From Sphingobacterium rhinopitheci (GTDB taxonomy: Bacteria > Bacteroidota > Bacteroidia > Sphingobacteriales > Sphingobacteriaceae), in assembly GCF_022627575.1 (NCBI RefSeq), contig NZ_JADEYQ010000004.1, forward strand, positions 1 through 64,000: a DNA stretch of 64,000 nucleotides, in the 5' to 3' direction. Below the pieces are notes generated by a model that worked only from the letters and a program-made list of their open reading frames with translations, did not search any database and had not been told where the DNA came from. The position numbers and the translations under genes are program-made. Shown here in pieces: positions 44,569-54,705 of this stretch (position 1 is the first letter of the stretch; each line of letters opens with the position of its first letter).

Positions 44569-45210
44569 ATGCATATGACTATAAGTGGCTATTTAAAATA
44601 TAAGAACGATTGTTTGTATGTCACACCATCTCAGCAAGATAATTCACTACAGGATAATACACATTTACCACAATTGATAATTACTCCAGAAATAATTAAA
44701 CGAATAAAGATCCCCCATACGATTACGCTTGAAAATGTATATTTTATTGGCTATGAGGAGAGCCTACTCCTCTATTTAGATATATTGGATATTTTAAAAA
44801 ATCCATTATCCAATCATCAACTTCGATTAACGATACTCCTTAATCGATTTATAAAAACAGTCCACATTTCTGCAGAAAATAATCGATTCAATGATAAGCT
44901 GACTATTGAAATAGAAAAATATATAAGTACTAACCTACATGCACCATTAAAAATAATAGACTTAGCAAAGAAATTTGGCTTTAACCAACAATACTTCAAA
45001 ATTCAATTCAAAAATTCATTTGCCACATCTGTACATGCTTATATCAAAAACAAAAGATTAGATCATGCGATGACGATGATAAAAAGCGAAAATCACGCCA
45101 TCAGCGAAATAGCTACTTTTGTAGGATATTCAAGTACCAGCAGCTTTAGCCAAGCTTTCAAATTAAAGTTTGGTAGATCACCAATGCACTATAAAATTTC
45201 TAAAAACTAA
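44569..45210 (+). CDS. AraC-family transcriptional regulator
   Basis: Regulator of 213 aa with a C-terminal AraC double helix-turn-helix (residues about 105-210): LKIIDLAKKFGFNQQYFKIQFKNSF and NHAISEIATFVGYSSTSSFSQAFKLKFGRSPMHYK. The N-terminal half is short and shows no cupin or membrane domain. It is followed by the heme-uptake genes on the same strand, so it is the likely local regulator, comparable to the PchR-like activators of iron uptake. Confidence 0.92.
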   Translation: MHMTISGYLKYKNDCLYVTPSQQDNSLQDNTHLPQLIITPEIIKRIKIPHTITLENVYFIGYEESLLLYLDILDILKNPLSNHQLRLTILLNRFIKTVHISAENNRFNDKLTIEIEKYISTNLHAPLKIIDLAKKFGFNQQYFKIQFKNSFATSVHAYIKNKRLDHAMTMIKSENHAISEIATFVGYSSTSSFSQAFKLKFGRSPMHYKISKN

Positions 45211-45257
45211 TATTTTATTTCTCTTTACACAAACATACAAACGAACGAATGTCCTAG

Positions 45258-45288
45258 ATTTAGATATTAATTTATAATTAGTCTAAAT
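45258..45288 (+). promoter_or_regulatory. Candidate iron- or heme-responsive operator
   Basis: ATTTAGA (45258-45264) and TCTAAAT (45282-45288) form an inverted repeat ending 2 bp before the DUF6607 ATG. The right half extends into the 13-mer AGTCTAAATAAAT shared with the AraC promoter. TCTAAAT-type repeats are plausible Fur-like sites in Bacteroidota. Confidence 0.45.
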
Positions 45289-45290
45289 AA

Positions 45291-46184
45291 ATGAAAAAGT
45301 TATTACACTTAGGATTCTTACTATTAGCAATAGTAGTAAGTACGGCACAAACAAAAAAAGACGCACAAATGATTGAATCTATGTGTGGTTGCTATGAAGT
45401 ACAATTCGAATTTGCAGAGACTTTTAATTATCCCCAAAAAGGTAGCGATTATAAACCCTCCGAAACCAAATATGAGCGTGCACTAGAATGGATAACACCA
45501 ATCATAGCAAATGAGCAAAAAATATCCCTTCAACATCTCTTGATTATAAATGACCAAATGATCATCAAACATTGGCGACAAGATTGGACTTTTGAGAATC
45601 AAAATATATGGCATTATAATGGTTTTAATGGTGTAGACTATACCCCCAAAACCAAAGAACAAGTAAGAGGCCAATGGGCACAACAAGTATTTGAAGTAGA
45701 TGATACGCCTAGATATATGGAAAGTGCCACATGGGTATATGTGGATGGTAGATCATATTGGCAGAATACAGTAGACGCCCCACTACCACGTAGAGAATAC
45801 TCAAAAAGAACTGATTACAATATATTAAAGCGTACAAATACGCATGAAATAACCCCTACGGGATGGATACACAACCAGGACAATTCAAAAATCATACGTA
45901 CCAAAGGTGCTAATGATTATATCCTGGCAAAAGAAAAAGGTCTAAACACTTATACCAAAGTCGATGATAGTCGATGTATCGCCGCCCAAGAGTATTGGCG
46001 TAAGCATGAAAATCTTTGGGCTAAAGTACGCCACAAATGGGAAGTTGAATCAGCAAAAAAGCAAAGCATAAATTATCATAAAACAGTAGACGGCAAACCA
46101 TTATACAGCTATTTATTTAATCTACCTGTAGATGCTACACAACAGCAAGTAGATACTATTATAGATAAGTTTATAATCCGCTAA
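45291..46184 (+). CDS. DUF6607 family protein of heme-uptake locus
   Basis: Secreted protein of 297 aa (signal LLLAIVVSTAQ). The mature part begins with MIESMCGCYEVQFEFAETF and is rich in Trp and Tyr (HWRQDWTFENQNIWHYNGFNGVDYTPK, YWQNTVDAPLPRREYSKR), a pattern I associate with DUF6607 proteins found beside hmuY and TonB-receptor genes. Probable role in heme acquisition or processing; biochemical function unknown. First of three genes in one direction. Confidence 0.75.
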   Translation: MKKLLHLGFLLLAIVVSTAQTKKDAQMIESMCGCYEVQFEFAETFNYPQKGSDYKPSETKYERALEWITPIIANEQKISLQHLLIINDQMIIKHWRQDWTFENQNIWHYNGFNGVDYTPKTKEQVRGQWAQQVFEVDDTPRYMESATWVYVDGRSYWQNTVDAPLPRREYSKRTDYNILKRTNTHEITPTGWIHNQDNSKIIRTKGANDYILAKEKGLNTYTKVDDSRCIAAQEYWRKHENLWAKVRHKWEVESAKKQSINYHKTVDGKPLYSYLFNLPVDATQQQVDTIIDKFIIR

Positions 46185-46278
46185 TTCCCAATCATCGTAT
46201 CTCTTTTATACTGTTACTCCATGATTGATATTTAAGAACTGCTTAAACATCAATCTATTTTCCGTAACACAATTTTTA

Positions 46279-48564
46279 ATGATGTCTAAAATAATATACA
46301 TATTCTGTATACTAATAACCTGCATAGAGGCTTTTGCGCAAGATGACATCTATATAAATGGTAATTTGCTGACCACTGCTGGGACACCAGCAACTGGGAT
46401 ACAGATACATGTAAAAGGTAATACGAGCAGCACCTACAGTGACCATTTAGGAAACTATGTATTAAAAATATCGAAAGGAGAAAATATACTGGTATTTGAA
46501 CCTAGCATGCTGACCGAAGGTAAAGTGTACAACTTTATAGCATATACCAATCAAACAGTAGAGCAAATAAAATTACAACTAAAAACACATGCTATCAACC
46601 AGATAGTCGTAACGGGACAATATATGCCTCAACCCGCAAATCAGTCAGTCTTTAATGTGCGTACTATCGGTTCAGAAAAAATAAAGGCGCAAGCAGCAAC
46701 CAATATCTTACAACTACTAAATACAGAGCCTGGATTTAGCCTTAGCAATGACCTTACATTAGGGACATCAGATATAGAATTGATGGGAATGTCTGGTCGT
46801 AATGTAAAAATACTTGTAGATGGTATTCCTATGTTTGACCGCTCAGATACGCGCGAAAGCCTGAGTCAAATAGACATAAACCTGGTGGAAAGAATAGAGA
46901 TAATAGAAGGCCCCATGTCAGTAATATACGGTTCTGATGCCTTAGCAGGTGTTATCAATATAATAACAAAAAAAAGAAAAAGTCTTAAATATGGTATACA
47001 AGCCAGTATACAAGAAGAAACAGTAGGCAAAGAATATGATTTTCTAAATCGAAAAGGTATACATCACAAAAATATAACAGCGAACTGGGGCAACAAAGGT
47101 TTTTATACCAATGTAAGTGTTACAGCCAATCAATTTGGTGGGTGGAATACGCCATCAAAAACGGCACTTATCCCCGAAGTAAATGCTTTAGGTACAATAT
47201 GGAAACCCAAAGACCAATACTTAGGGAATCTCAAATTGGGATACCAAAAAGGAAGATTTAATAGCAGTTATAATCTACTTGCCATGCAAGAAGACATCAA
47301 TACCCGTACGGGCATAAATCCAACGACCTACCTTGGTAAAATACAGACCTATCGTACACACCGACTAAATCATCAATGGCAAGGTGATTTCAAAATTAAC
47401 AGTATCTCCTCTATACAAATGATGACTGGTCTTACTAAATTATCGAGAAAAACAACCACGCTAATACACGATTATAACAAAAATCAGTCTAACTTATCGC
47501 AGGAAGCTGGAGAACAAGATTTAGCTACATTTGCTAGTATATTCTTTCGCTCAACATATCAGCACGTCTTCACTAAACTGTTATCCCTTCAAACAGGTAT
47601 AGAATACACTAGAGAAAATGGAAATGGAGCTCGTATAAAAGGAGCACCAATTATCAATGACTATGCTGTATTCGTGAGTACAGAATACAAAACGTTTTCC
47701 TTTATAACATGGAGGCCTGGCATTCGTTATATTCACAATTCGGTATACAAAGCTCCCGCTATAATGCCTGCTATCAACACTAAAGTTGACCTACTTCCTA
47801 ACCTAGATTTAAGAGTTAGTTATGCTAAAGGATATAGAGCTCCCGCATTGCGAGAGTTATTCTTTGACTTTATAGATGCTAACCATAGTATTTTAGGTAA
47901 TGAAAATTTGAAAGCAGAAACTTCCAATAGCTGGAATATGGCTGTCACCTGGAATAAAAGTGAAAATAATTTATTAAAAAATAAGTTAATATTTTCAAGC
48001 TTCTATAATGTATTCAACGATCGCATAGATTACGGTATTGATGAAAGTAACCCCACTATCACTACATTATTAAATATCGACAAGTACAAAACTGCAGGTT
48101 TTACATTAAGCAATGAAATATACTATAAGGACTTCCAGACAAAGTTAGGAACGACATACATAGGACGATATAATCAACTCTCCGAAAGCATAAACGAAAT
48201 ATCCACCTTCTCTTGGACAGCAGAGGTATTTGTTGACGCTACTTACTATATAAAAAAATGGAATGCCTCCGCTAATCTATTTTTTAAGTACAGCGGCAAA
48301 AGACCAAGCTACCAAATAGAAAATAATGACCTCAACACAGCAACGATCGTACATATCGATCCCCTCACATGGACGGATCTACTATTTAATAAAAAAATAA
48401 TTGAAAATTTAACGCTCAACTTGGGCGTGAAGAATCTATTCAATATCACTAATATCAATAGATCAGCTGCCACCTCGGACGATCCTCATGGTAGCACGAG
48501 TACTGTAAACGCTAGCTATGGTCGCTCTTTTGTAATCGGTATAAAATACAATTGGACAAAATAA
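46279..48564 (+). CDS. TonB-dependent receptor, probable heme receptor (HmuR-like)
   Basis: Outer-membrane receptor of 761 aa using the ATG at 46279 (MMSKIIYIFCILITCIEAFAQ, a good signal peptide); an earlier ATG adds 18 atypical residues. A carboxypeptidase-regulatory-like domain (about 25-105) precedes the plug (QIVVTGQYMPQ, LMGMSGRNVKILVDGIPM, IEIIEGPMSVIYGSDALAGVINIITKK) and a 22-strand barrel ending YGRSFVIGIKYNWTK. The position between DUF6607 and hmuY indicates heme or hemoprotein uptake. Confidence 0.9.
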   Translation: MMSKIIYIFCILITCIEAFAQDDIYINGNLLTTAGTPATGIQIHVKGNTSSTYSDHLGNYVLKISKGENILVFEPSMLTEGKVYNFIAYTNQTVEQIKLQLKTHAINQIVVTGQYMPQPANQSVFNVRTIGSEKIKAQAATNILQLLNTEPGFSLSNDLTLGTSDIELMGMSGRNVKILVDGIPMFDRSDTRESLSQIDINLVERIEIIEGPMSVIYGSDALAGVINIITKKRKSLKYGIQASIQEETVGKEYDFLNRKGIHHKNITANWGNKGFYTNVSVTANQFGGWNTPSKTALIPEVNALGTIWKPKDQYLGNLKLGYQKGRFNSSYNLLAMQEDINTRTGINPTTYLGKIQTYRTHRLNHQWQGDFKINSISSIQMMTGLTKLSRKTTTLIHDYNKNQSNLSQEAGEQDLATFASIFFRSTYQHVFTKLLSLQTGIEYTRENGNGARIKGAPIINDYAVFVSTEYKTFSFITWRPGIRYIHNSVYKAPAIMPAINTKVDLLPNLDLRVSYAKGYRAPALRELFFDFIDANHSILGNENLKAETSNSWNMAVTWNKSENNLLKNKLIFSSFYNVFNDRIDYGIDESNPTITTLLNIDKYKTAGFTLSNEIYYKDFQTKLGTTYIGRYNQLSESINEISTFSWTAEVFVDATYYIKKWNASANLFFKYSGKRPSYQIENNDLNTATIVHIDPLTWTDLLFNKKIIENLTLNLGVKNLFNITNINRSAATSDDPHGSTSTVNASYGRSFVIGIKYNWTK

Positions 48565-48585
48565 TAACCTTAAAATACTAATATC

Positions 48586-49653
48586 ATGAATAGAATTAAT
48601 AAACTAATAATAACAATAAGCATAGCCTTAAGCCTTGCTGCTTGTACTAAAAATGAAACAGAACCTACAATCGTTGTGCCAGCACCTTCAGTAAGCACAT
48701 TGACACTGGAGGGGCTTATTGGTGCTGAAGACGGCGCCGCTGCTGGAAATATTGTTTATGTCAATCTAAGTACTGATACCCAAAGTCCCGTGGCACGTAT
48801 TAGCTGGGATTTAGGTTTTTACGCTGGGGCCAACTTCAGAGTTATATTAAATAACACGACAAGTGCTGGTGCTTTAGTATTACCTAAGACTAATTTGACA
48901 GAAGTCGGAGAATCGGACACTTTAAATCTAACATTATCGACCAATCTACGTGCGCCCTCAGCAGAGCATTTCACCTTTTTTGATAACTTAAATGCGAGTA
49001 TCACCTCCACTGTTATACCGGAAGTGTCTGTCACAGATACGGATAACAGGGTTATACTATTAAATAGAGGTACGGGCGGAGGTATTCCTGCACGACCATG
49101 GCTAAAATTCAAAGTAACGAGAAATACAACTGGTGGTTATACCTTACAATATGGTACGATCACACAAACCACAAATTTCAGTACTGTACAAATACAAAAA
49201 GACCCAGCCTACAACTTCAAATTTATATCCTTAAATACAGGCAGCGAAGTTAGCGTAGAACCTACAAAATCAGATTGGGACTTTGTATGGGGAAATTCCA
49301 TTTATAAAACGCCTGGAGGAGTACCATTAGCCTATAGCTATTCAGATTTAGTATTTATAAATACGTTTGCTAACATTGAAGTAGCGGAAGTCATGATCGC
49401 AGGAAATATTACTTATGAGACTTTTAATACTGCAAATTTAACAAGCTCTTCCGTCACTTTTAGTAAAGACAGAGATGTAATAGGTGCTAATTGGAGAACT
49501 ATTGATATGAATACACGAAGCATACTATTCGACCGTTTTTATGTGATAAAAGATGCTAAAGGAAACACCTATAAGCTGAGATTTAATAGTTTTGGAGGTA
49601 CTGAAGGTGGTACACGTGGAAAACCTGTAATTCAATATGAATTATTAAATTAA
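48586..49653 (+). CDS. HmuY-family heme-binding lipoprotein
   Basis: Surface lipoprotein of 355 aa with lipobox LAAC at about residue 20. The body matches the HmuY family: two similar halves, with SWDLGFYAGANFRVILNN near residue 80 and the related SDWDFVWGNSIY near 235 (the family's S-x-WD segments), and a LQYGTITQTTNFSTVQI strand between. Captures heme and passes it to the TonB receptor encoded 21 bp upstream. Last gene of the operon, followed by a strong terminator. Confidence 0.87.
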   Translation: MNRINKLIITISIALSLAACTKNETEPTIVVPAPSVSTLTLEGLIGAEDGAAAGNIVYVNLSTDTQSPVARISWDLGFYAGANFRVILNNTTSAGALVLPKTNLTEVGESDTLNLTLSTNLRAPSAEHFTFFDNLNASITSTVIPEVSVTDTDNRVILLNRGTGGGIPARPWLKFKVTRNTTGGYTLQYGTITQTTNFSTVQIQKDPAYNFKFISLNTGSEVSVEPTKSDWDFVWGNSIYKTPGGVPLAYSYSDLVFINTFANIEVAEVMIAGNITYETFNTANLTSSSVTFSKDRDVIGANWRTIDMNTRSILFDRFYVIKDAKGNTYKLRFNSFGGTEGGTRGKPVIQYELLN

Positions 49654-49683
49654 AAATTGAAATTACTTTTTAATTAACGTGTT

Positions 49684-49734
49684 CTTTACAACAAACAGGG
49701 CTTTGAATGATTCAAAGCCCTATTTGTTGTAAAG
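49684..49734 (+). terminator. Terminator of the heme operon
   Basis: Two 24-base arms with one mismatch, centred on TGA, core AGGGCTTTGAA/TTCAAAGCCCT. It begins about 30 bp after the hmuY stop. Confidence 0.9.
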
Positions 49735-50008
49735 AATAGACGAATAGAATGAAATATACCAAAAGAAAAATAATACGATTTTCATTAGCTCAAGAGAATC
49801 GTATTGAAAGGCAACTTCTGTAAAAGTCCTCTCCCGCTAAAAGAGATAAATTTGATTATTAGCTATTACTTTAAAGAGAATTTCGATTTTTTTGTGTTAG
49901 AAATAACCTATTTTATAGCTACTAATTGACTATTGTGCGAATGAAAGTGAGAGAAAAAACTATCTATACCAGGTAGCTATTAAGGGTAAAAAAATGATAT
50001 GAAAAGTT
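49735..50008. other. Intergenic, nothing assigned
   Basis: AT-rich stretch between the heme operon terminator and the Fe-S protein gene. A phrase AGTGAGAGAAAA followed by an AGGTAG motif (49947-49977) recurs loosely near 59100. No gene seen. Confidence 0.4.
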
Positions 50009-50260
50009 TCATATATCCTTATCTAGTAAATCCATATTTCTAGAATAGCTTAATGCTCCAGATGGACATTGATCGATTTTATACATTATAGTTTGACTAT
50101 CCGCTCCATCAATAGATATCCAAGGCTTCTTAAGCGGATTAAAAACCTGTGGAAGTCCTTGTTTTCCTTTCCAACATATTGTAGAATGTTCACATTTGGC
50201 CGGCTCCCAAATAATTGTAATCTCTCCATTGCTGTATTTCTTAACATTCACTTTTTCCAT
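50009..50260 (-). CDS. Divergent 4Fe-4S mono-cluster protein
   Basis: Small ferredoxin-like protein of 83 aa of the Fer4_19/YjdI type. It has ITIIWEPAKCEHSTICWKG near the N-terminus and DQCPSGALSYS near the C-terminus, giving Cys residues in C-x5-C and a later C-P pair, typical of this divergent cluster-binding family. Electron-transfer partner unknown. Stands alone. Confidence 0.87.
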   Translation of the reverse strand: MEKVNVKKYSNGEITIIWEPAKCEHSTICWKGKQGLPQVFNPLKKPWISIDGADSQTIMYKIDQCPSGALSYSRNMDLLDKDI

Positions 50261-50538
50261 AGCTATTGGTTTTATGCTTAAAAATTTACCGGCTCAAGGC
50301 TTCATTTTTTTATCAATATTCATGCCTATTTAATTTATACAAATAGTACCTTCTTATGAAGAATAAAAATAACTTAGATTCTGCTATAAGAAGGTGATTA
50401 CATCAATCAAATATATTGTTAGCTATTCTTTAGCAAGATTTTCATTCGACGAAAAAAAATTTGATTTAAATTGTTTCCATTTTTAAGTAGTAATGACATG
50501 ATGCAAAGCATCGCATTTTCAGCATAAATAAGAGAAAG

Positions 50539-51234
50539 CTACACCGAGAAATAAGACACTAGCTCAGTCAATGTTTCCGAAGAAGTCGCTATATCTTTGA
50601 TGACACGGCCTTTATCTAGAGCGATGATGCGATCTGATATTTCGACAGTATGTGATAAGTCATGACTTGAAATAAGAATAGTGACTTGCTTTGCTGCCAT
50701 CAATTCACGTATTATCTCCTTAAGTCTAAACTGAGAACTAGGATCTAAATTAGCAAAAGGCTCATCCAATATTATCAATTCAGGATTACCTATTAATGCC
50801 CCTACTATACCTACTTTCTTTTGATTGCCCTTTGATAGATCACGTATATACTTGCGTTTCCCTAATATTTCGTCATTAAAGAACTCCTTATACTGAGTTA
50901 AAAATTCATTAACAGCATCTTTACTCATCTGATGCAAATCGCCAATAAAATAAAAATACTCCTCTGCTGTCAAATAACCGATCAGGAAACTTTCATCCAA
51001 AAAAGAGCCTGTAAAATTTTTCCATTGCTCACTTTCATTTACTTTAAAACCATTAATAGAAACTTCTCCAGTACTAGCCTGTATCAAATCTAAAAGTAAA
51101 CTAAACAGCGTCGTCTTTCCCGCGCCATTATTCCCAACTAAACCTATACTCTCTCCTTTTTTTATTTCTATACTATCAATGGAAAGAACTTCTACACCAT
51201 TGTATTCTTTTGTTAGGTTATGAATATGTATCAT
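50539..51234 (-). CDS. ABC transporter ATP-binding protein
   Basis: ATPase subunit of 231 aa. Walker A GNNGAGKTT near residue 37, signature LSKGNQKKVGIVGA near 135, Walker B LIILDEPFANLD near 155, switch His in SSHDL. Starts 12 bp after the DUF5687 membrane gene and forms an exporter with it. Confidence 0.95.
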   Translation of the reverse strand: MIHIHNLTKEYNGVEVLSIDSIEIKKGESIGLVGNNGAGKTTLFSLLLDLIQASTGEVSINGFKVNESEQWKNFTGSFLDESFLIGYLTAEEYFYFIGDLHQMSKDAVNEFLTQYKEFFNDEILGKRKYIRDLSKGNQKKVGIVGALIGNPELIILDEPFANLDPSSQFRLKEIIRELMAAKQVTILISSHDLSHTVEISDRIIALDKGRVIKDIATSSETLTELVSYFSV

Positions 51235-51246
51235 CTATAAATAATA

Positions 51247-52728
51247 TTATGCTTTTTGTTTAAAACCTTCTAGTATTAAATATTTTTTTTGAATATACCC
51301 TTCAGCGACAGCATTGATAATTACCTTATGGAATAATAAACCGATCAATCCTATAACTATTAATACTAAGTTGGCTGTATTCACACTAAATAAAAATTGG
51401 GTAGCTCCCCATATCATGATAGGAAATACCAATAAAGGTATACTAATCAGCCATTGCGTAATCCCCATACCTTGATAATTCAACATGGAACCCTGCGCCA
51501 AATCAATTCTTTTACGATTATACATACTGAAAGCCAATATGACAGGGATATTTATACCTATATTATAGACAGCACAAGCATAATTGAGGTATACCTTATC
51601 CCAGCCAAAATATGCATAGCATGTACTTAAAAGAGTAAGTATAAATACCGAGATATACATCAATACCACTTTGGAAGTCAAATAGTTCTTCATCATGATG
51701 GGCTGCGTCCGCAGTAACGGAAAATAGCTGCTATCCCAAGCAGGAATAAACTGACCAAAATTGATAATAAAAATTCCAGTCATGAATATACCTACAAATA
51801 CCAGCATATATCCTGAGCCTCCAAAACTGGTATTAGTATAAAAAAGCAATCCATAGAATAGAAAAAATAGACTTAACAGCACGGTATTTTTTGCTCTCTT
51901 ATTACGCATGATCAACTTTATATCCAGTTGCATAAATGGTGCTAGAACCCCAAATCTATCTAGCCAACTCAGATTTGATGTCAATGCATTATTTTCTTCT
52001 TTGGTTAAATAAGTATCCAAATAAATATTTGTTTTGAGATCAATGAATACTACTCTATACATTGCAATCGCAATAATAATAGGAAGAACTCCCAAAATAG
52101 GATACGCTAATACCGCATTAAAGAATTGACCAAATAAATTGGATATTGAAAAAATACCAAAATATTCTAAACCTATCAGTACTGACAAACCCAATATAAA
52201 GGGTATTAAATTTTTTAAGGCATTTAAAAAACGTCGCTGTACCCAGATGTTCAAATAATTATTGAAATAGACAAAACCAGACACGCCTACTAGCCAAGCT
52301 AGTAATTGAAACATAGAATAGGTAGATTCCATAAAATTGACGATTACAAAAGGAAGGGCTACAGCCAAAGTCAATACATTGAGAAAAGCATAGGAAGATT
52401 TGAACATTAAAAAATGAATAATCTTATTCCTATCTATACGTTGTACCAACAAAGGTTTAATATCTGCTACAGGTAAATTTTGCAGCATAAAGCGCATTAC
52501 AAACTCCCCTATAAACCAAAACAACAACACATTATTGACTAATACCATAGGCTCTTCATTGGGAAAACCTTTGTCGAGTACAAAATACAAGCCTATTCCT
52601 AGACCTATGGAGCAAAGCAGGAAATAAAGTCCTATAAAAGCTAGAAAAAGTTTGACAGCAATCCCTCTGCCCAGACTCGCAGATCTAAAAAAAGATCTCC
52701 ATTCTAATAGAAGTAATTTAGAAAACAT
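51247..52728 (-). CDS. DUF5687 family ABC-type membrane protein
   Basis: Integral membrane protein of 493 aa with about 12 helices. The start MFSKLLLLEWRSFFRSASLGRGIAVKLFLAF and the central FIPAWDSSYFPLLRTQPIMMKNYLTSKVVLMY are typical of DUF5687 proteins, which are encoded with an ABC ATPase in Bacteroidota and resemble ABC-2 permeases. Substrate unknown. Confidence 0.9.
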   Translation of the reverse strand: MFSKLLLLEWRSFFRSASLGRGIAVKLFLAFIGLYFLLCSIGLGIGLYFVLDKGFPNEEPMVLVNNVLLFWFIGEFVMRFMLQNLPVADIKPLLVQRIDRNKIIHFLMFKSSYAFLNVLTLAVALPFVIVNFMESTYSMFQLLAWLVGVSGFVYFNNYLNIWVQRRFLNALKNLIPFILGLSVLIGLEYFGIFSISNLFGQFFNAVLAYPILGVLPIIIAIAMYRVVFIDLKTNIYLDTYLTKEENNALTSNLSWLDRFGVLAPFMQLDIKLIMRNKRAKNTVLLSLFFLFYGLLFYTNTSFGGSGYMLVFVGIFMTGIFIINFGQFIPAWDSSYFPLLRTQPIMMKNYLTSKVVLMYISVFILTLLSTCYAYFGWDKVYLNYACAVYNIGINIPVILAFSMYNRKRIDLAQGSMLNYQGMGITQWLISIPLLVFPIMIWGATQFLFSVNTANLVLIVIGLIGLLFHKVIINAVAEGYIQKKYLILEGFKQKA

Positions 52729-52859
52729 CGGTTATAAATAATCTTAACATAATACATCAGCAAATAGACATCCAACAATGGTGAATATCGATAAGTGCTA
52801 TTTTTCTTTAATTTAATAAAAATATAATTTATTAGTATTCGATTAGAAAGAAACGTTAC

Positions 52860-52893
52860 AAAAAAAGCCAAGTAAATATTTTACTTGGCTTTG
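52860..52893 (-). terminator. pruA terminator
   Basis: AAAGCCAAGTAAA pairs with TTTACTTGGCTTT around a TAT loop, with an A run that becomes a T run on the minus strand. Confidence 0.88.
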
Positions 52894-52916
52894 GTACTTT
52901 ATACTATTATCTATTC

Positions 52917-54554
52917 TTAGTCTTCATCAGATAAGAATGGGTATCTATAGTCTGTATCTGGTGTAAATGTCTCTTTGATGGTACGCGGAGAAACCCAACG
53001 TAATAAATTGATCATCGAACCTGCTTTATCATTTGTACCTGATCCTCTAGCACCACCAAATGGTTGTTGGCCTACCACAGCACCTGTACATTTGTCATTG
53101 ATATAGAAGTTACCTGCAGCATTGCGTAAAGCATGCGTAGCTTGCGCAATAGCATAACGGTCTTGTGCTATAATAGAACCTGTCAATGCATATATAGATG
53201 TAGCATCTACTAATTTCAATGTTTCTTCAAATTTAGCATCTTCATATACATAGATGGTCAACACTGGACCAAATAACTCCTCAGAAAGTGTTTCATAATC
53301 TGGAGTTTTAGCTAAGATAACTGTAGGTTTGATAAAGTAACCTTTAGATTTATCATATTCACCACCGATGATTACTTCAGCATCAGGTGAAGCTTTAGCT
53401 CTATCGATGTATTTAGCGATCTTATCAAAAGCTTTTTCGTCAATTACCGCATTGATAAAGTTAGAAAAATCTTCTGTACCACCGATTTTGAAAGAGTTGA
53501 TATCTGCTTCCATCAAGCCCTTCAATTCAGACCATAATGATTGAGGAACATAAGCACGTGAAGCAGCTGAGCATTTTTGTCCTTGAAATTCAAATGAACC
53601 ACGTACTAATGCTGTATTTAATACTTTGATATCTGCTGAAGCGTGTGCTAAGATAAAATCTTTACCACCTGTCTCTCCTACGATACGAGGGTACGTTTTA
53701 TAAAGGTGGATATTCTCACCTATAGTTTTCCAAATATCTTGGAATACACCAGTCGATCCTGTAAAATGGATACCTGCAAAATCTGGGTGTTTGAAGATTA
53801 CTTCACCAGCATCAGGACCAGATACATATACCAAATTGATAACACCATCTGGAAGACCAGCTTCTTTGAAGATTTGCATCAATACATTGGCGGAATAAAT
53901 CTGTGTATTTGAGGGCTTCCATACTACCACATTACCCATCATAGCTACACAAGAAGGTAAATTACCTGCGATAGCTGTAAAGTTAAATGGTGTCAATGCA
54001 AAAACAAATCCTTCTAGCGGACGTTGCTCTACACGATTCCAAATCCCTTTGCTGTTAGCGGGCGGTTGTTGGCTATATATTTCTGACATGTATTGAACAT
54101 TGAAGCGCAAAAAGTCTACAATCTCACATGCTGAATCAATCTCTGCTTGATATGGATTTTTTGATTGTCCTAACATCGTTGCAGCATTCAATTTATAGCG
54201 ATATTTAGTAGAAATCAACTCTGCCGCTTTTAAGAAAATTGCCGCGCGTTGCTCCCAAGCTAAATTTTCCCAATTAGATTTTGCCGCTAAAGCAGCATCG
54301 ATAGCAGCAGTTACATGCGCTGCAGTACCTTGAGAATAATAGCCCAATACATGTTGATGATCGTGAGGAGGAGTTAATTTTACTTTTTTATCCGTACGTA
54401 CTTCCTCAGCGCCAATATACATCGGAACATCTATCTCTTGTGCACGAGCTTCAGTAATAGCAGCTCTCAACAATGCTCTCTCTTTAGAACCTGGAGCGTA
54501 TGAATATACGGGCTCATTTATCGGTGCAGGAACATTAAAAAATCCTTTTAACAT
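52917..54554 (-). CDS. pruA: L-glutamate gamma-semialdehyde dehydrogenase
   Basis: Second enzyme of proline catabolism (1-pyrroline-5-carboxylate to glutamate, NAD-dependent), 545 aa. Aldehyde dehydrogenase fold with FALTPFNFTAIAGNLP near residue 185, HFTGSTGVFQDIW, the catalytic Glu in GETGGKDF and the catalytic Cys in FQGQKCSAASRAYVP near 325. The standalone form, with no fused proline dehydrogenase, as in eukaryotes and many Bacteroidota. An AraC regulator lies upstream on the same strand. Confidence 0.95.
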   Translation of the reverse strand: MLKGFFNVPAPINEPVYSYAPGSKERALLRAAITEARAQEIDVPMYIGAEEVRTDKKVKLTPPHDHQHVLGYYSQGTAAHVTAAIDAALAAKSNWENLAWEQRAAIFLKAAELISTKYRYKLNAATMLGQSKNPYQAEIDSACEIVDFLRFNVQYMSEIYSQQPPANSKGIWNRVEQRPLEGFVFALTPFNFTAIAGNLPSCVAMMGNVVVWKPSNTQIYSANVLMQIFKEAGLPDGVINLVYVSGPDAGEVIFKHPDFAGIHFTGSTGVFQDIWKTIGENIHLYKTYPRIVGETGGKDFILAHASADIKVLNTALVRGSFEFQGQKCSAASRAYVPQSLWSELKGLMEADINSFKIGGTEDFSNFINAVIDEKAFDKIAKYIDRAKASPDAEVIIGGEYDKSKGYFIKPTVILAKTPDYETLSEELFGPVLTIYVYEDAKFEETLKLVDATSIYALTGSIIAQDRYAIAQATHALRNAAGNFYINDKCTGAVVGQQPFGGARGSGTNDKAGSMINLLRWVSPRTIKETFTPDTDYRYPFLSDED

Positions 54555-54705
54555 AATTCAAAATTTTATTCATCTAAAGTTACACATAAAAGAAGCTTAA
54601 ATTTAAACTATGTTTGCCCAAAAATTAACCTATTATGCCCTAAAAACACTACATATCGTTATATGTAAGGAAATAGTACCAAATAAAGACTATTAAAGGT
54701 TTGGA

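Noticed and set aside
47689-47699. AAAACGTTTTC inside the heme receptor gene
   Set aside because: It resembles the LacI-type operator core but lies deep in coding sequence and lacks the CGTAAA flank. A partial match at about 3063-3072 in the acyltransferase gene is likewise coding.
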